A DNA stretch of 64,000 nt from Paulownia fortunei (GCA_019321725.1 CM033109.1:16213993-16277992); one strand, 5' to 3'; shown: positions 21,346 through 33,496, counted from the first letter of the stretch. Translations and numbers: made by a program. The notes: a model not told the origin generated them from the letters alone.

Positions 21346-21835
21346 GCCAGTTTACCAAGAACTTTTCAAATATTGCTAAATCTCTCTCAAGTATTCTGGT
21401 TAAAGATGCACATTTTAACTTTGATGATGATTATTTATAGGCATTCCAAACCTTGAAGGAGAAGCTAATCTCTGCACTTGATAAGTTTCATTTATACCTT
21501 GTTTTAGCAAAAGTGATAGTGGACACGGATCACTTCGCACTTAAATACCTTCATGCTAAGAAAGATGGGTACTCTAGTTACAAGAATACAATCTTGAGAT
21601 TAGAGATATGAAAAGTGTGAAAAATATTATTGTGGATCACTTGTCTAGGATATAGAGTCCTACTGTTGAGCAAGATAATGTGGACCAATTGCTAAAAAAT
21701 TTTTGGATGAATAATTATATACCATTTCTTTATCTCCATGGTTTGCACACTTCGCAAATTATACTGTATCCGGTATCCTACTCTATGATTTTTCATTTTA
21801 TCAAACTAAAAAGTTTTTATCAAATGTTAAACATT
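21346..21835 (+). pseudogene. G1 RNase H remnant with internal deletion
   Basis: The connection segment (FQTLKEKLISA near 21450) joins abruptly to the RNase H tail (DKFHLYL, VIVDTDHFALKYLHAKKDG near 21480-21570), followed by a VDHLSRI-like sequence at about 21640. Most of the catalytic core between the two is deleted. Frameshifts follow. Confidence 0.78.
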
Positions 21836-23190
21836 ATGTGTGGGAGAATTCATTTTTGTTCAAAGTTTGTGCAGATAATATTGTGAGGAGATGTGTGCCT
21901 GAAGAAGAGATTCTACATATATTACACCATTGCCATAATTGGAAGGTAGGTGGTTACTTTGGACCTACAAAAAGAACAACAAAGGTACTCTAATCCGATT
22001 TTTATTGGCTCAATTTGTTCAAAGATGCATATTCTTATGTTGCTTGTTGTGAAAGGTGTCAATGAACCAAAAATTCTCTAAGAAACATGAAATGCCTTTG
22101 CATAATATTCTTGAATGCGAATTTTTATATATACTAGATATATTTATATATTTATGTATGTTTGTTTTGTCGAATTGGGTAGGGATAGGTGGGGAAGTGT
22201 GGTTTGAGGGGGTTAGGGGTTTTACTTTGCTATCACGTTTACACACATTTTCCACATTGTAATCTTATTTTATGCATAGCTACCAAACAAAGTTGATGAA
22301 TTTATTGGAAGCAAGATATCTACGTGGTTTTCTCAAAATTTATTGATGTGTGAGGAACTAATTTGATGGGTCCTTTTTCTAGCTCTTGTTCCAATAGATA
22401 TATACTTGTCATTGTGGATTATATGTCAAAATGGGTTGAATCGAAATCATTTTACACTGGTGATGCTAAGGTAGTGCTCCAATTTGTGAAGAAACCCATT
22501 TTCACTCGATTTGGCACAATTAGGGCAATTATTATTGATGGTGGATCTCACTTTCGTAACAAATAATTTGAGAAACACTTGAGTAAGTATGGAGCTACCC
22601 ATAAAATTACTCACCCGTATCACCCCCAAACAAGTGGACAAGTGGACAAGTAGAAGTGTCAAATAGGGAAATCAAATGAATTTTGGAAAAAATAGTGAGC
22701 TTAACTAGGAAGGATTGGGCATTGTGACTTGATAATGCTTTATTAGCATATAGGACGGCATATAAAACACCCATTAGGATGTCACCATATAGGTCGGTCT
22801 TTGGAAAAGCATGTCATCTTCCTATTGAACTTGAGTATCGTGAATATTGGGCTACTAAATTTTTTAACTTTAATATACAAGCTGCAGGGCAAATAGGTTG
22901 TTACAATTGAATGAGTTGGAAGAGTTCCAGGGGCATGCATATAAGAATGCCAAACTCCTATATGGAAAAAAATAAATGATGGCATGGCAAACATATTGCC
23001 AAGAGAGACTTTGGAAAAGGTGACATCATGTTGTTGTACAACTCAAGAATGTGACTCTTTCAAGGTAAGTTGAAGTCTTAGTGGTCGGGGCTCTTTCAAG
23101 TGAATCAAGTCTTTCCTTTGGGCATTGTTGAGTTGATCACTCTGAGGAACACCACATTCAAAGTCAATGCGCATGAGTGAAACACTATTT
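21836..23190 (+). pseudogene. G1 integrase remnant interrupted by a G-rich insertion
   Basis: The integrase zinc-binding His-His-Cys-Cys region is readable at 21905-22060 (CVPEEEILHILHHCHNWKVG, CCERCQ). At about 22126 a segment of about 217 bp unrelated to integrase breaks the core. Integrase resumes near 22343 (LMGPFSSSCSNRYILVIVDY, SKWVESKSF, FTRFGTIRAIIIDGGSHF, THPYHPQTSGQV). A short direct repeat of GTGGACAA near 22632 shifts the frame just before the catalytic Glu region (EVSNREIK). The C-terminal part runs to about 23180 (AYRTAYKTPI, MLLYNSRM, FKVNAHE). Confidence 0.85.
22126..22342. other. 217-bp G-rich insertion in G1 integrase
   Basis: It has no similarity to integrase or to other parts of the window. 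It contains closely spaced G-runs at 22177-22219 (GGGTAGGGATAGG onward) in an otherwise AT-rich setting. It is flanked by imperfect AATTTTTAT / AATTTATT, a weak candidate target duplication. No clear terminal inverted repeats are visible. Confidence 0.5.
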
Positions 23191-25626
23191 GGGAGGCGGC
23201 GTTGATCATTACATGTCCTCTATTTCTTTTGCTAACCCATAATAGAGGTTTAAGAGTCAAGCTTAAAACTATAAATCAGAACTACTACTTCTTTTAGTAT
23301 TTTTAGTATTTTGGTTATCTTTGTTCTTTTTTGTTTTTTAGTATTTCATATCTCACTCATGTGCTTTATTGTCTCATTTTTTTTTGTAGATAGACATCTC
23401 CTTGGTGATATTTATGAATCTCCTATCAAAGGGGAGTTTCCTATTTTCGTCACTCTATGTGCTTTATTTCTTTAAATAATGAGGATAATGTTAATTTTAA
23501 TGTTGGGGGTGGGATTCACATTTTGTGTGTTGAGCTTTATGTGTAAGATTGAGCCAATTTTATTTTATTTTTTGTTGAAGCTTTGTGTATAAATTACATA
23601 TGTTGTGTGATGAGAGTCCTAGAGCAAACATGTTTTGTTGACAAACTTAGTTGAGTTCATGCTTTGTGATTGAATGAATAACTTGATTACCAATTGTCTA
23701 TGATGATACTTAATTGATATTGTATAGAGTCTAGAGGAAAGAAAGATTATTAGTCTTTTGACATTGCGATTTTTGTGTGTATTTGATCTTTACCATGAAT
23801 GATGAATTTTCATTGAGCACTTTGTGTCGAAATCTTGTGAATGTGCAAGAAAGCTATCATAACTCATGTTGATGAAAAGAAACAAGTTTGGGGGTTGTAA
23901 AAGCAAAAGAACTCATGTGCAAGAAAACTATCACAACTCATGTTGATGAAAAGAAACAAGTTTGGGGGTTGTGAAAGCAAAAGAACAAGAAATGTAGCCT
24001 TGGATTCATGACAAAAAAAAGAAGAAGAAAAGAAAAGAAAAAAAAATGAAAAAAAGAAAAGAATTAAGAAAAACAAAGTTGTTGAAAAATAAAAGAAGTG
24101 AAGAGTATAAATCCCCAGGGAAAGATGAAGAGAGTTGGGGAAGAAACAAAGAATTGAGTAGAGTGTGACTCTATGTGCAAAGACTTTAGGCTCTTTTACT
24201 TTGTTAATCCATATCCTTTCCGTATAAGCCAATATCTAAGCCTTACATCAGAAGCTTATTGAAGTCCTTTTGATCTAAGTTTGTAAGAGTCCGTTGGGTT
24301 CGCTTGATCCCAAGGTATGCGCAGCGAAAAATTAAAAATTTAAAAACATCATGCTATAAAAATTAACTCCTAGCAAGTGTATCATAACTACCTACACTTA
24401 TGTAAAATAGCGAGTGAACCTATTTCAATTACGAGTATCATACACATAAGGTCCTTCCGTAAACTAATCTCCCAATTGAATCTGGGGCATGGATTAATAG
24501 TCGAAACCCTAATTGCTCAATAATAATGATCCCATTTCAAGTTTCAATGACTCATGACGAATCGTTAGAAAACCCTTGTCTAACATTCATCCTACCTTGG
24601 CCAAGGACTTTTGAGTCATAAACTATGAAATCATAGGAAATTCACTTGTTCTGCTAGACAAGTTATGGATCCTTTATTGACCACTTATTAACCTCCATAC
24701 ATATCAATGTAATATCTAACGTACACCCTTTGTGATTATTAGGCAATCAGAAGATACATCAAAATCGAACATGACATACAGGTTACCATGGTGCCTCAAG
24801 TCTAAGGACTAATCATGTACTATCGTAATATAAAAATTCTTATTTCGACAAACAAGTTTCTAATTAAGAATTTCCAGTAGCTTGTTCAATATACTTGTTC
24901 CGTAACAAGCATCCGCATACATGTTCTAGCATTACTATACCAATCTCCACAGAGCAAGACATCCTCCTCATGCGAGCATGCATTGTATGCGCGAGTTTAT
25001 TAGTCTATTCAATATCCCATCTCAAAAACCCCTCGACTTGGAACTAATTCAAGACCAAAACCATAGATGCATATTTTATGACCACCATCATATTCGTGAC
25101 CATGCCCCATAGCTAAGTTTAGTCTAGGAGCTTTATCTAATTACAAAATGTAATTAAAGATAAAGAAAATTATCTATTTTATTACTATGATTTTAAAAAG
25201 ATTATTTTATAAATATAATAGAATAAAGGATGCCCAATCTAATTGGCGTATAGGCACTACTTTAAGAGTGTCTACATTAGTGGAGAAGTTGTAAGAAAAA
25301 TAGGTTTATGGAACACCTAAAACTCCTTTGCTTAGATCATGAGAGCCATTGGTTGTGAAATTCACATCTAAAATGCATGCATTAAACTTGAACTTCGCAC
25401 TTCACACACACACATTTTGAATTCATGACTAGATTGATGAATCACAAGTTTTGTAATGTCATTAGACTAGCTTTTTGACTAACTTTTATACTTATATGCA
25501 ATAAAGATTGATGAGGCATTTGAATTGGTTGATCAAGCTTAGTATTTCATGACCAAAGTATGAGCCTATGAATATTTAATTTTGAGTTTTGCTCGAGGAT
25601 GAGCAAAAGGTAAGTTTTGGGGTAGT
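23191..25626 (+). other. 3' untranslated region and polypurine tract of G1
   Basis: Non-coding sequence matching the H and H2 3' regions. It includes a tandem duplication of about 74 bp (23841-23988, unit starting ATGTGCAAGAAA), a purine-rich stretch at 24008-24160 and the nested Copia solo LTR. It ends with a GAGGATGAGCAAAAGG-type motif and TTTTGGGG (25595-25622), the usual polypurine tract of Athila/Tat elements just before the 3' LTR. Confidence 0.72.
24291..25263 (-). mobile_element. Copia solo LTR, internally deleted, in the G1 3' region
   Basis: The segment begins CGTTGGGTTCGC and ends near GGCACTACTTTA, the two ends of the Copia LTR seen in copies B, C and D (plus-strand reading). AAGAGT flanks both sides (24285-24290 and 25264-25269), consistent with a 5-6 bp target duplication. 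The surrounding sequence is continuous with the H 3' region (17300-17330). At 973 bp it lacks about 1.1 kb of the full LTR: the sequence jumps from the first 60 bases to the AGTGTATCATAACTACC segment. Confidence 0.8.
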
Positions 25627-25962
25627 TTATAGGCTCATAAATTGTAATATTTTTGACACCTCTATGAGCATAATTTCACATGTTATTGTCTTACAATTGA
25701 TACAATTGTGCCTTTTTTGTGAAAATTATGTATGGGGACTAAAAATGAAAAATAGAGTGAAGACATGGAGAAAAATGGCCAACATTGGACAAAGAGGAAC
25801 TCGCCCCGCAATACCCCATGGGTCGGCCTGAGTAGCTAAAATCGAGCAATGAGTTCCACTTCCAGTGGCTCTACGACACCCCTCTTAGGCACCGTAATGC
25901 TAGATGAAGGAAAACTCACGCCATAGTGTTGGAAGTCTCACGTCACAATGTGAGTGCCCTTA
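25627..25962 (+). repeat. 3' LTR start of G1, truncated
   Basis: It starts TTATAGGCTCATAAA immediately after the polypurine tract. It matches the LTR remnant at 40285-40417 (reverse complement) for about 130 bases (GATACAATTGTGCCTT). It continues to about 25962, where Copia LTR sequence (CGTATACTATCGTAAC) takes over. Confidence 0.72.
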
Positions 25963-26423
25963 CCGTATACTATCGTAACACAAAAATTCTTATTTCATTA
26001 GGCAAAGCCCCCAGCAAAGAATTTCTTGTGGATCATGTTCAGTGTGTTTGTTCTCTAACAAGCACCCACATGCATGTACTTGCATCTCTATACTAATGCC
26101 AATGGAATGCAACATCCTCGTCTTACAATCATGCATCATATGTGCAAGTCTTACTAAGCTATTTGATGTCCCATCTCAAAAATACCTTGACTTCGAACTT
26201 ATTTAAGACCAAAGCCTTAGATGCATGTTCCACGATTGCCATCATATGTGTGACCATGCTCCATAGGTAAATTTGGACTAAGGACTTTATCTAATGCACA
26301 AAAAGAAAAATGCAAGCCATAAGATAAACAAAATGCCTATGATTCCCAATATGATTGTATTTACAAAATAAAAGAGTACAATACACCTAATCTAATTGAG
26401 GCACTGGGCATCCTACTCTAATA
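25963..26423 (-). repeat. 3' LTR of Copia copy C, truncated
   Basis: It contains the shared distal LTR landmarks (CTATCGTAACACAAAAATTC, CATGCATCATATG, GACCATGCTCC) and ends in a decayed TCTAACA (TCTAATA) at 26423, next to the polypurine tract at 26424-26440. Confidence 0.78.
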
Positions 26424-27740
26424 ATCTCCAACTTGCCTATACCCAATTGCCCATGTATCTAAGATATATCTTCTTGAGATGTCCGCTAAAATACTTTATG
26501 TGCTAAAGACTTAGTGAGTGGGTCTGCTATATTTTTTGTTAAGGCAACTCGATCCACATTAACGTTGCCTCTATCAATGATCTCTCTAATCAAGTGATAT
26601 CATCTCAAAATATGCTTGGATCTTTAATGAGATCTTGGTTCCTTTGCTTGCACAATGGTTCAATTGTTATCACAGTAAGTCATAACTAAATCAATAATGG
26701 ATAGAACTACACCCAACCATTGAATGAAGTTTCTTATCCAATCAGTGTTTTTTGCTGCATTTGATGCAACAATATATTTAATTTTGGTGGTAAAGTCTGC
26801 AATCGTCTCTTACTTGGAACTTTTCCAACTGATCACACCACCACTCAGGGTGAAAATATATCCACACATAGATTTTGAGTCATCTATATTGGACTGAAAA
26901 CTAGATTCTTCTATATCCCTTGAATTTTAGTTCCCTAATGCAGTATATCAAAATAATATTCTTAGTCCTTATTAAGTACTTAAGGATCATTTTAACGGCT
27001 TTCCAGTATTCTTTTCCTAAACTTAGAAAGTGAAATCCCATGACTCATTGGCAGGAATCCTCATTTTGATTCCTCTATGCTAAATCTTTTTTACATTTTT
27101 TCTATATACATAAACTAAGATAGCCTGATCATCCTTTTAGATCTATCTCTATAGATCTTTATCCCTAGGAAAAAAAGATGCATTTCCCCAAGTCTTTCAT
27201 GGAAAATTAATTAGATAATCAAGTCCTCGTTGATTGCAACATCCCTACATCATTCCCAATAAGTAGGATGTCATCAACGTAGAGCACAACAAATATAACT
27301 GCATTCCTACTAACTTTCTTGTAGACACATAATTCATTCGGGTTCTTATGAAAATCAAACATTTTGATTATTTTATCAAACCGGATATTCCAACTTCTCA
27401 AAGCTTGTTTGAGTCCATAAATAGATCTTTGGAGCTTGCAAATTTTTTGCTTGCTCCTACTGGATATGAAGCCTGCTTGTTGCTTCATATAGATCTCTTC
27501 CTTACTGTTTCCATTAAGGAAATCAGTCTTCATATCCTTTTGCCATATCTCGTAGTCAAAATATGTGAATATTGCTAGTAAAATCTGGATGGATTTAAGC
27601 ATCGCCACTAGTGAAAAAGAACCTTTTACAACTAGACGTGTTTTATAGGTCACTATCTCTACATCTACTCTAAGTTTCTACTTGTAGACTCATTCACAGC
27701 CAATAGAAACAATTCCCTGTGGTGGGTGCACCAAGGTCAA
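26424..27740 (-). pseudogene. Copia copy C: reverse transcriptase and RNase H remnant
   Basis: The polypurine tract lies at 26424-26440. RNase H remnants follow to about 27000, with an Asp-Asp-Ser and Glu-Ala layout similar to 43707-43916. The best RT piece in the window is open at 27219-27653 (144 residues) on the minus strand: SLVAMLKSIQILLAIFTYFD, KTDFLNGNSKEEIYM, KLQRSIYGLKQALRSW and LYVDDILLIGND, with the YVDD box at about 27275-27290. The upstream and downstream frames are broken. Confidence 0.9.
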
Positions 27741-29285
27741 ATTACATGACTTCTTGCCACTTCTTCAAGTCGATATCAGATATCGCCTCTCCATACCTTC
27801 TTGAATCATTATCCAAGGAAAGTCCCTCTTCTTTATTCTCTAACAAAAAGTTGTACTACTTAGGTACCTTTAGACACTTTTTGAACTTCGAAGAGGTTGT
27901 GCCTCAATGGGCCTAACATCAACTGGTGTGTCATCTATTGCGATAGTTTGGGCATTCTGTGGTTCTTAAACTTCTTCAAGTTACAGGACTTTGCCATTTC
28001 TATCTAATAGAAATTCTTATTCAAGGAAGGTAGCATTCCTCGAAATAAACACCTTTTATTCTGAGACGTTGTAGAAATAGTATCTAATATACTCATTTGG
28101 ATATCCCACAAACTTACTTAAGCTGGATCTCATATCCAACTTATCTCCCGCTAGCTGCTTCACATTAGCAGCACACCCCCATACCCTAAGGTATTTATAG
28201 AAAGGTGTCTTACCATAACATATTGCATATGGTATTTTGGGCACGACTTTGGATGGCACCTTATTTAATAGGTATGCCGTCATTTCTAAGGTATAACCCT
28301 AGAATGAAAAAGGCAATGTAGTGAAGCTCATCATGGATCGAATCATGTCCAACAAGGTTTGATTCCAATGTTCCGCAACTCTATTAAGTTGTGGAGTAGC
28401 AAGAAGAGTTAAGTGTGAGAGAATCCCATTCTCTTTTAGATAATCCAAAAACTCTATGCTTAAGTTTTCACCTCCTCAATCAGATCAAAAAAAATTTCTA
28501 CTTAAGTCAGTTTATTTCTCTACTTCAGTTCTGAATTCTTTGAACTTTTCAAATACTTCAAACTAATACCTTAAAATGTACACATAACCATACCTATAGA
28601 AGTTATTGTTAAAGGTTAAGAAATAGTTATAGTTCCCTCGGACACTAACACTTAGTGGCCCCCACATATCTGTATAGATCAAATCTAATAGATATTTGGC
28701 TCGCTCCACTTGTCCAACAAATGGAGATTTGGTTGTCTTTCCTTTGAGGTAAGATTCACATGTTGGTAGTTTTTGCTCGTTCTTTAGATCAAGTAATTGT
28801 GCCAACTTGTTAATCATTTTCTTATAAATATGTTATAATCTTGTGTGTCATAGGCTCATGTAACTATGATAATCTTATTTTTCATTTTATTGAATTGTGA
28901 AAATCAGATTATGGGAGTAACAGTGTATAAATAATTAATCAATGAACCCGAATAGATAAAATGAAAATGTTTGAAAATGGAATAATTTCCATTCTCAATG
29001 GTAAATCTAAAACCTTTTCTATCCAAAATTGGAATAGAGACAATGTTCTTAATAATATCTAGAATGAAAAGATAATTGTTTAAAACTATTACATAACCTT
29101 TTTCAAAAGCTAGATTAACGGTGTCTATAGCTAATGCAATAACTCTTGCTCCACTTTCCATCTTTAAGACCATCTCTCCTCCATCCAGCTTCCTATTTCT
29201 TGTAATCATCTACAAATTATTACATATATGTGAGCCATAATTGGTATTTAATACCCAAGAAGAATTGTTAACATATAAGTTAACT
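27741..29285 (-). pseudogene. Copia copy C: protease and integrase remnant
   Basis: The integrase C-terminal part is open at 28056-28283 (LLNKVPSKVVPKIPYAICYG, WGCAANVKQLAG). The GAG-pre-integrase and integrase start are at 28563-28817 (LAQLLDLKNEQKLPTCESYL, LLDLIYTDMWGPLSV, YRYGYVYIL). In the integrase core an Asp-Asp segment reads Asn-Asn (TFNNNF). In the protease the catalytic triad position reads Asn-Thr-Asn near 29238-29252, whereas A and B retain Asp-Thr-Gly and Asp-Ser-Gly. Confidence 0.87.
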
Positions 29286-30100
29286 TCAACTAAAGATATA
29301 CCCGAACTCTTCAAGCTTGCAAGATACTCCTTGTAGTTCTTCTTCTAGTACCCTTGTTGCCGCAGTAATGACACTTGTCAATGGTTTGAGAAAAAACTTC
29401 TTGACACCGTCCTTCACTTTCAGCTTGTTGGGTTTGGAGGAACCCTTTCCTTTCTTCTTTCCTCTTAGGCTCTTTAGCCTTTGATTCGGAAGAAGATCCA
29501 ACAAGCAGTACCGGCTTGTCCTTCTTCATGGTGGACTCAACCATCTTTAACATATGCATAAGCTTATGGAGACTAGTCTCCATGTTGTGCATGTCAAAGT
29601 TGTCAACAAAGGTGTCAAATAAGAGAGGCAGAGACTGCAGCAGAAAGTCCGTATAGAATTCATTCTCCATAACAACTCCAACGGATACCAGCCTTTCAGT
29701 GAGAGCTATCATCTTTAATCCATGGTAATGGACTGAAGAGCCCTCAGTTATACGATATCTGAAAAGGTCCTTTGAGATTTGATATCTCATCTACTGAGTA
29801 TGTTCACCATACAACTTTTTTAGGTGAAAAAGGGTCTTATAAGTAGTATTTTGATCCATATTCTGTCTCTGCACCTCATTTGACATTGATGCTAGCATGT
29901 AGTATCAAGCTAGCAAATTGTCATCAACATGTCATAGGTAATCTGCATAAGCCCCTAAAATAATATCCTTTGGTGAAATCGAAGGAGGCGCGACATCGAT
30001 GACATATGCCCTTTTCTCAGATTGAAAGACTATCTTAAGGTTTCTTAGCTAACAATAAAGTTTAGCCTAATTAATTAGTTTTGTTCAAGGATTGTTGCAA
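29286..30100 (-). pseudogene. Copia copy C: gag remnant
   Basis: Gag is open at 29311-29790 on the minus strand: MRYQISKDLFRYRITEGS, HYHGLKMIALTERL, MHNMETSLHKLMHMLK, KDKPVLLVGSSSESKAKEPK and a zinc-knuckle start CHYCGNKG. A second overlapping frame (29286-29504) covers the C-terminal basic linker. The N terminus is recognisable up to about 30060 but contains stops. Confidence 0.87.
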
Positions 30101-30619
30101 GTGGATTCTTTGCCACTTTAGTAGAAAAATCTACAAAACATGCACGAAATAGAAAATGAGTAAAGTATGGAAAAACATATTCATTTAATACAAGATCTTT
30201 AATAATAAATGTCTCTTACTATTTTCTTTGAATTCCATCACCCCTAATGGAAGTTTGTGAAATTGAATTTTCTAGTAGGCTTGAGGTTCAATAGAAATAT
30301 TTCATACCCTAATTTTATGAGCCCATGAAATATTTCTATCGGTAGTCAACACTTTAACGATTGTATCACTATACAACCCTCAAGTTTGTTTTGCCTCACC
30401 TCTTCCCATACTCCTCAATTTTATGAGCCCATATGGTATTAAGTATCAAACAACACCCATCAAACATTCGTGTAGATGGAGCATCAAGATGTCCCATGAC
30501 TCATGGTCAACATAATGACGATTCCATCCCACGAGTATCTCTATGCTTGGTAGAGATCACAACTTTCCAACACAAGGCCACCCCACGACTCATGTCCAGT
30601 GATTAAGTGTGGTAGCGGT
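30101..30619 (-). other. Copia copy C leader, gag-proximal part
   Basis: Non-coding leader matching A, B and D (AATTTTATGAGCCCAT, CCATCAAACATTCG). It is interrupted at 30619 by the nested solo LTR, whose left target duplication GCGGT occupies 30615-30619. D shows the uninterrupted site (CTAAGTGTGGTAGC near 49842). Confidence 0.75.
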
Positions 30620-33496
30620 TGTGATACCCGAGCCTCTTACTACTCACATGGCTAAATATGATTCATGCATTACATGTTAATTTTATATGCTATTTGCATT
30701 TCTATTGACATTGCATAATTTATTTCATTTTATACGACATTCTTGAATATTAAACTTAATTCTGAAGCTCTTGCACGATATTAGTTATTGAATTTCTTAA
30801 TCTAAGTAGTTGATTTTATATTGAAATAAGAAGAAAATGAGGTGGATCAATATTAGATATAGATGGGATATATAGGTCATAATTTTGGAAGTGCTAAAAG
30901 TGTTACTAGTAACCTTATACGGTTTAATTTGATTTGATCAAGTTATTTCAAAAGTATATATTTGTAAATTAGCATACTTGGGATATTGGACATGATATAA
31001 TATGAATTAAGTGTCATATTACAAGGCTCTTATGTGCATATGATTTTAGAAATGCAAACTAGATAATTCTTTAAGAATCGGATGCGAATCGGTTTGGAGA
31101 TCGAATGAACGGACATAGGAATTACCTATGGGAATGAATGGTGATTAAGATAGGTTGCAACCAAATAAAAATAGATGAGACACACAAGATTAGGGCTGAA
31201 AGATAAGGGAGAAAATCAGATTTGCCATTTACTTGCCACCTCGTGCTTTCTTATTAAGCTTAAGCTAACATCTCAAGCTAACACCTCAAACCCTTCACCT
31301 TAAGCAACGACCAGACCCTCATTTCAGCCATTTTCATCTTCCAAACACACACCTTAAGGTCTCCATGTGATCCAAATTGATTCCAAGTTGAAATAAAAGC
31401 AAGAAAAGCAAAGAAGAAGTGATTACCATCAAGTTAGCCTCAAAATCTGCATAGGTAACACTTATCTATGGTTTTGCCTTTGGTTTTCAGATTATTATGA
31501 ATGGTTTTATGGATTATTAAGCTTTCAATATCTCTTATAAAAGTGTTAGGAAGTTTTTAGTTAGACTTTGGTGCACAAAGAAAGGGTTTTTGATCACAAA
31601 CACTTAATAGGAAATACTTGTGGCAGAAACTGTCATCTTACTGTTTTCTTGTGTTTTAGACTTCAAAAGTGTATGGTATGTTGAATAAAACCTATGATTA
31701 TTACCATTTACATGACCATATATGAGTTAAGAGTATTGGAATGAATTTTTATCAGTTGGAAATTGAAATAGAGAATGATATTGGAGAAACACTCAAACTG
31801 CCAAAATAGCAAAATCTGTTTTGGTGTGCTGTGAAGGAAACTGAATTAAGGGAGCTAAATCGATTATTTTTGGTAATAATATGACCTGGTTGTCTCATTA
31901 TATATGTTATCTAAGTATGGTGAAAATTTTGGAGTGATTGAATATACTTAAGGGTGCCAAAACCATTAATGTCATGAAGTGTGCAAAACTGTCACGGTAG
32001 GAAATAATCTGTTTCAGTATGTCGTGAAGAGAGCTGAACTTGGGAAGCTATATCCGTGATTTTTAGCAATTCTATGATATGGTTACATTTACATACATGT
32101 TATATAAGTGTGGTAAAAATTTTGGAGTGATTGGATATGTTTAGGGATGTTAAAATTATCATGCAACTAAACTTGACAGCAAGAAAATATGAAAATGTGA
32201 ATCTGCCACATTTGATCACTTAGCATGTTTCAACCTAGACATGTTGCTATTGAGTGTTAACAATTAGGTACATGCTATTAGAGTTATAATACTTCAATTA
32301 CATGATGTTTTCATGTATTTAAGATGAGAAATTGAGGTATTTGAGGGGCTATATTGGGTTCTAGTTTGTGAAACCTTGATTGTTAGCTTATAGCTTGGTG
32401 TTTAAGGTCTAGTATGAGATTTTGTGCTTTCAACTTGCCAAATTGGGAATGGTGCTTGATGTTGGGTAATATTACAGGCTATTTTACATCTAAGGTTGGA
32501 GAGGAATACTAAACAAATTTAGACTAAGCCACCAACCAAGTGAAAGGTAAGTAAAGATTCATTTGCAACTACAATGCATAGACATAGTAGATGTGTGAAT
32601 TATATGTAATATCATAAATCATATGTGCATAGTAGAGGGCTCTCCATTGAGCATACATACATGGGCATTGTCATTAGCACGTGCATGCATCATATACTAG
32701 CATTGTGATAAATCTTGCATTGCACGGCATGATTCAGAGAAAGGAAAATGTTTTGTTGACCACTACTAGTGTACCGAAGCATGCATGGATTTGCATGGTG
32801 TTATGCATGGATTTGCAGGTTCGCGTGCATGGATTTGCATGCGTATGAGTATGCATGGATTTGCATGCTTATATGATTATTGGCCATTGGATTATGGCGG
32901 TATACAGAGCTCTTTTTCGGTGCATGAGATAGTAGCGTTGGTCAGGGGCCCAAGAAAGAAATGATTTTGAGAGAAATATTTTGATGCATAAAATTGCATT
33001 GTGAGCGTAGCATTTTGAGTTGCATGACTTGATATTGTGGATTATTCTTTGACATGCATAATCTTTACTTGCTGAGCGTTAGCTCATATAGTTTATGTAT
33101 TGTAGGTGAGTACGATGATACTTGAAGCATCTTTGGGCTGGTTGGCTGTTGGAGCTCCTGCAGGTGTTTGAGGGAGTGTGTACATAGATGACGACCTGTT
33201 GGGCTATTTTGTTGGCTTGTTATATTTTGAGTCTTGTGTATTATGTTTTTGGATTGGTACTATATTTCTCTTTTAAAACTTTACTGTAATTAAGTATGTA
33301 AATATTGTGGTCGTTGTGGGTGTTGTATTTTTTATATAAATACTGATCCTTCTATTTTAAACAAGGTTGTGTATGTAAGAAGTGATTTAGCTTTTCTTAA
33401 AATGTTAAAAAAAAATATTCCATGCATGCACACAGGTTCTATCATGTCAAATTATATAATATATATATGGTTGTGTAGGAAAGGGGGGGTGTTACA
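30620..33496 (+). mobile_element. Solo LTR 1, Tekay/Del-type Gypsy family
   Basis: 2,877 bp, starting TGTGATACCCGAG and ending GGGGGTGTTACA, flanked by a perfect 5-bp duplication GCGGT (30615-30619 and 33497-33501). It has no internal coding region, so it is a solo LTR left by recombination between two LTRs. It is related to 44248-46762 (opposite orientation) and to the LTRs of element E, as shown by the shared GAGCGTTAGCTCATATAG and GTAGGTGAG segments near 33075-33110. Inside are an imperfect tandem repeat of about 180 bp (about 31815-32175) and a short minisatellite (32782-32868). Confidence 0.92.
32782..32868. repeat. Minisatellite in solo LTR 1
   Basis: Four copies of TGCATGGATTTGCA start at 32782, 32804, 32826 and 32852, with periods of 22, 22 and 26 bases. 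Confidence 0.85.

Larger units (their letters stand above)
12307..25962 (+). mobile_element. Gypsy element G1 (Athila/Tat type), carrying nested insertions
   Basis: The plus-strand order is LTR remnant (12307-12632), Asp-type PBS (12633-12650), gag, protease, RT, RNase H, integrase, long 3' untranslated region, PPT and 3' LTR start (25627-25962). Gag is split by element H (13005-18993), and the 3' region is split by a Copia solo LTR (24291-25263). Removing them leaves about 6.7 kb. The 5' LTR is cut by element I and the 3' LTR runs into the Copia C LTR, so both ends are incomplete. Confidence 0.85.

Noticed and set aside
23864..24232. 122-codon minus-strand ORF rich in Phe, Leu and Ser, resembling a membrane protein
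   Set aside because: It is the complement of the purine-rich tract in the G1 3' region; low-complexity composition explains the hydrophobic look.
32782..32868. Possible CRISPR-like array
   Set aside because: The spacing is too short and irregular and the 'spacers' are related; it is a minisatellite in a plant LTR.
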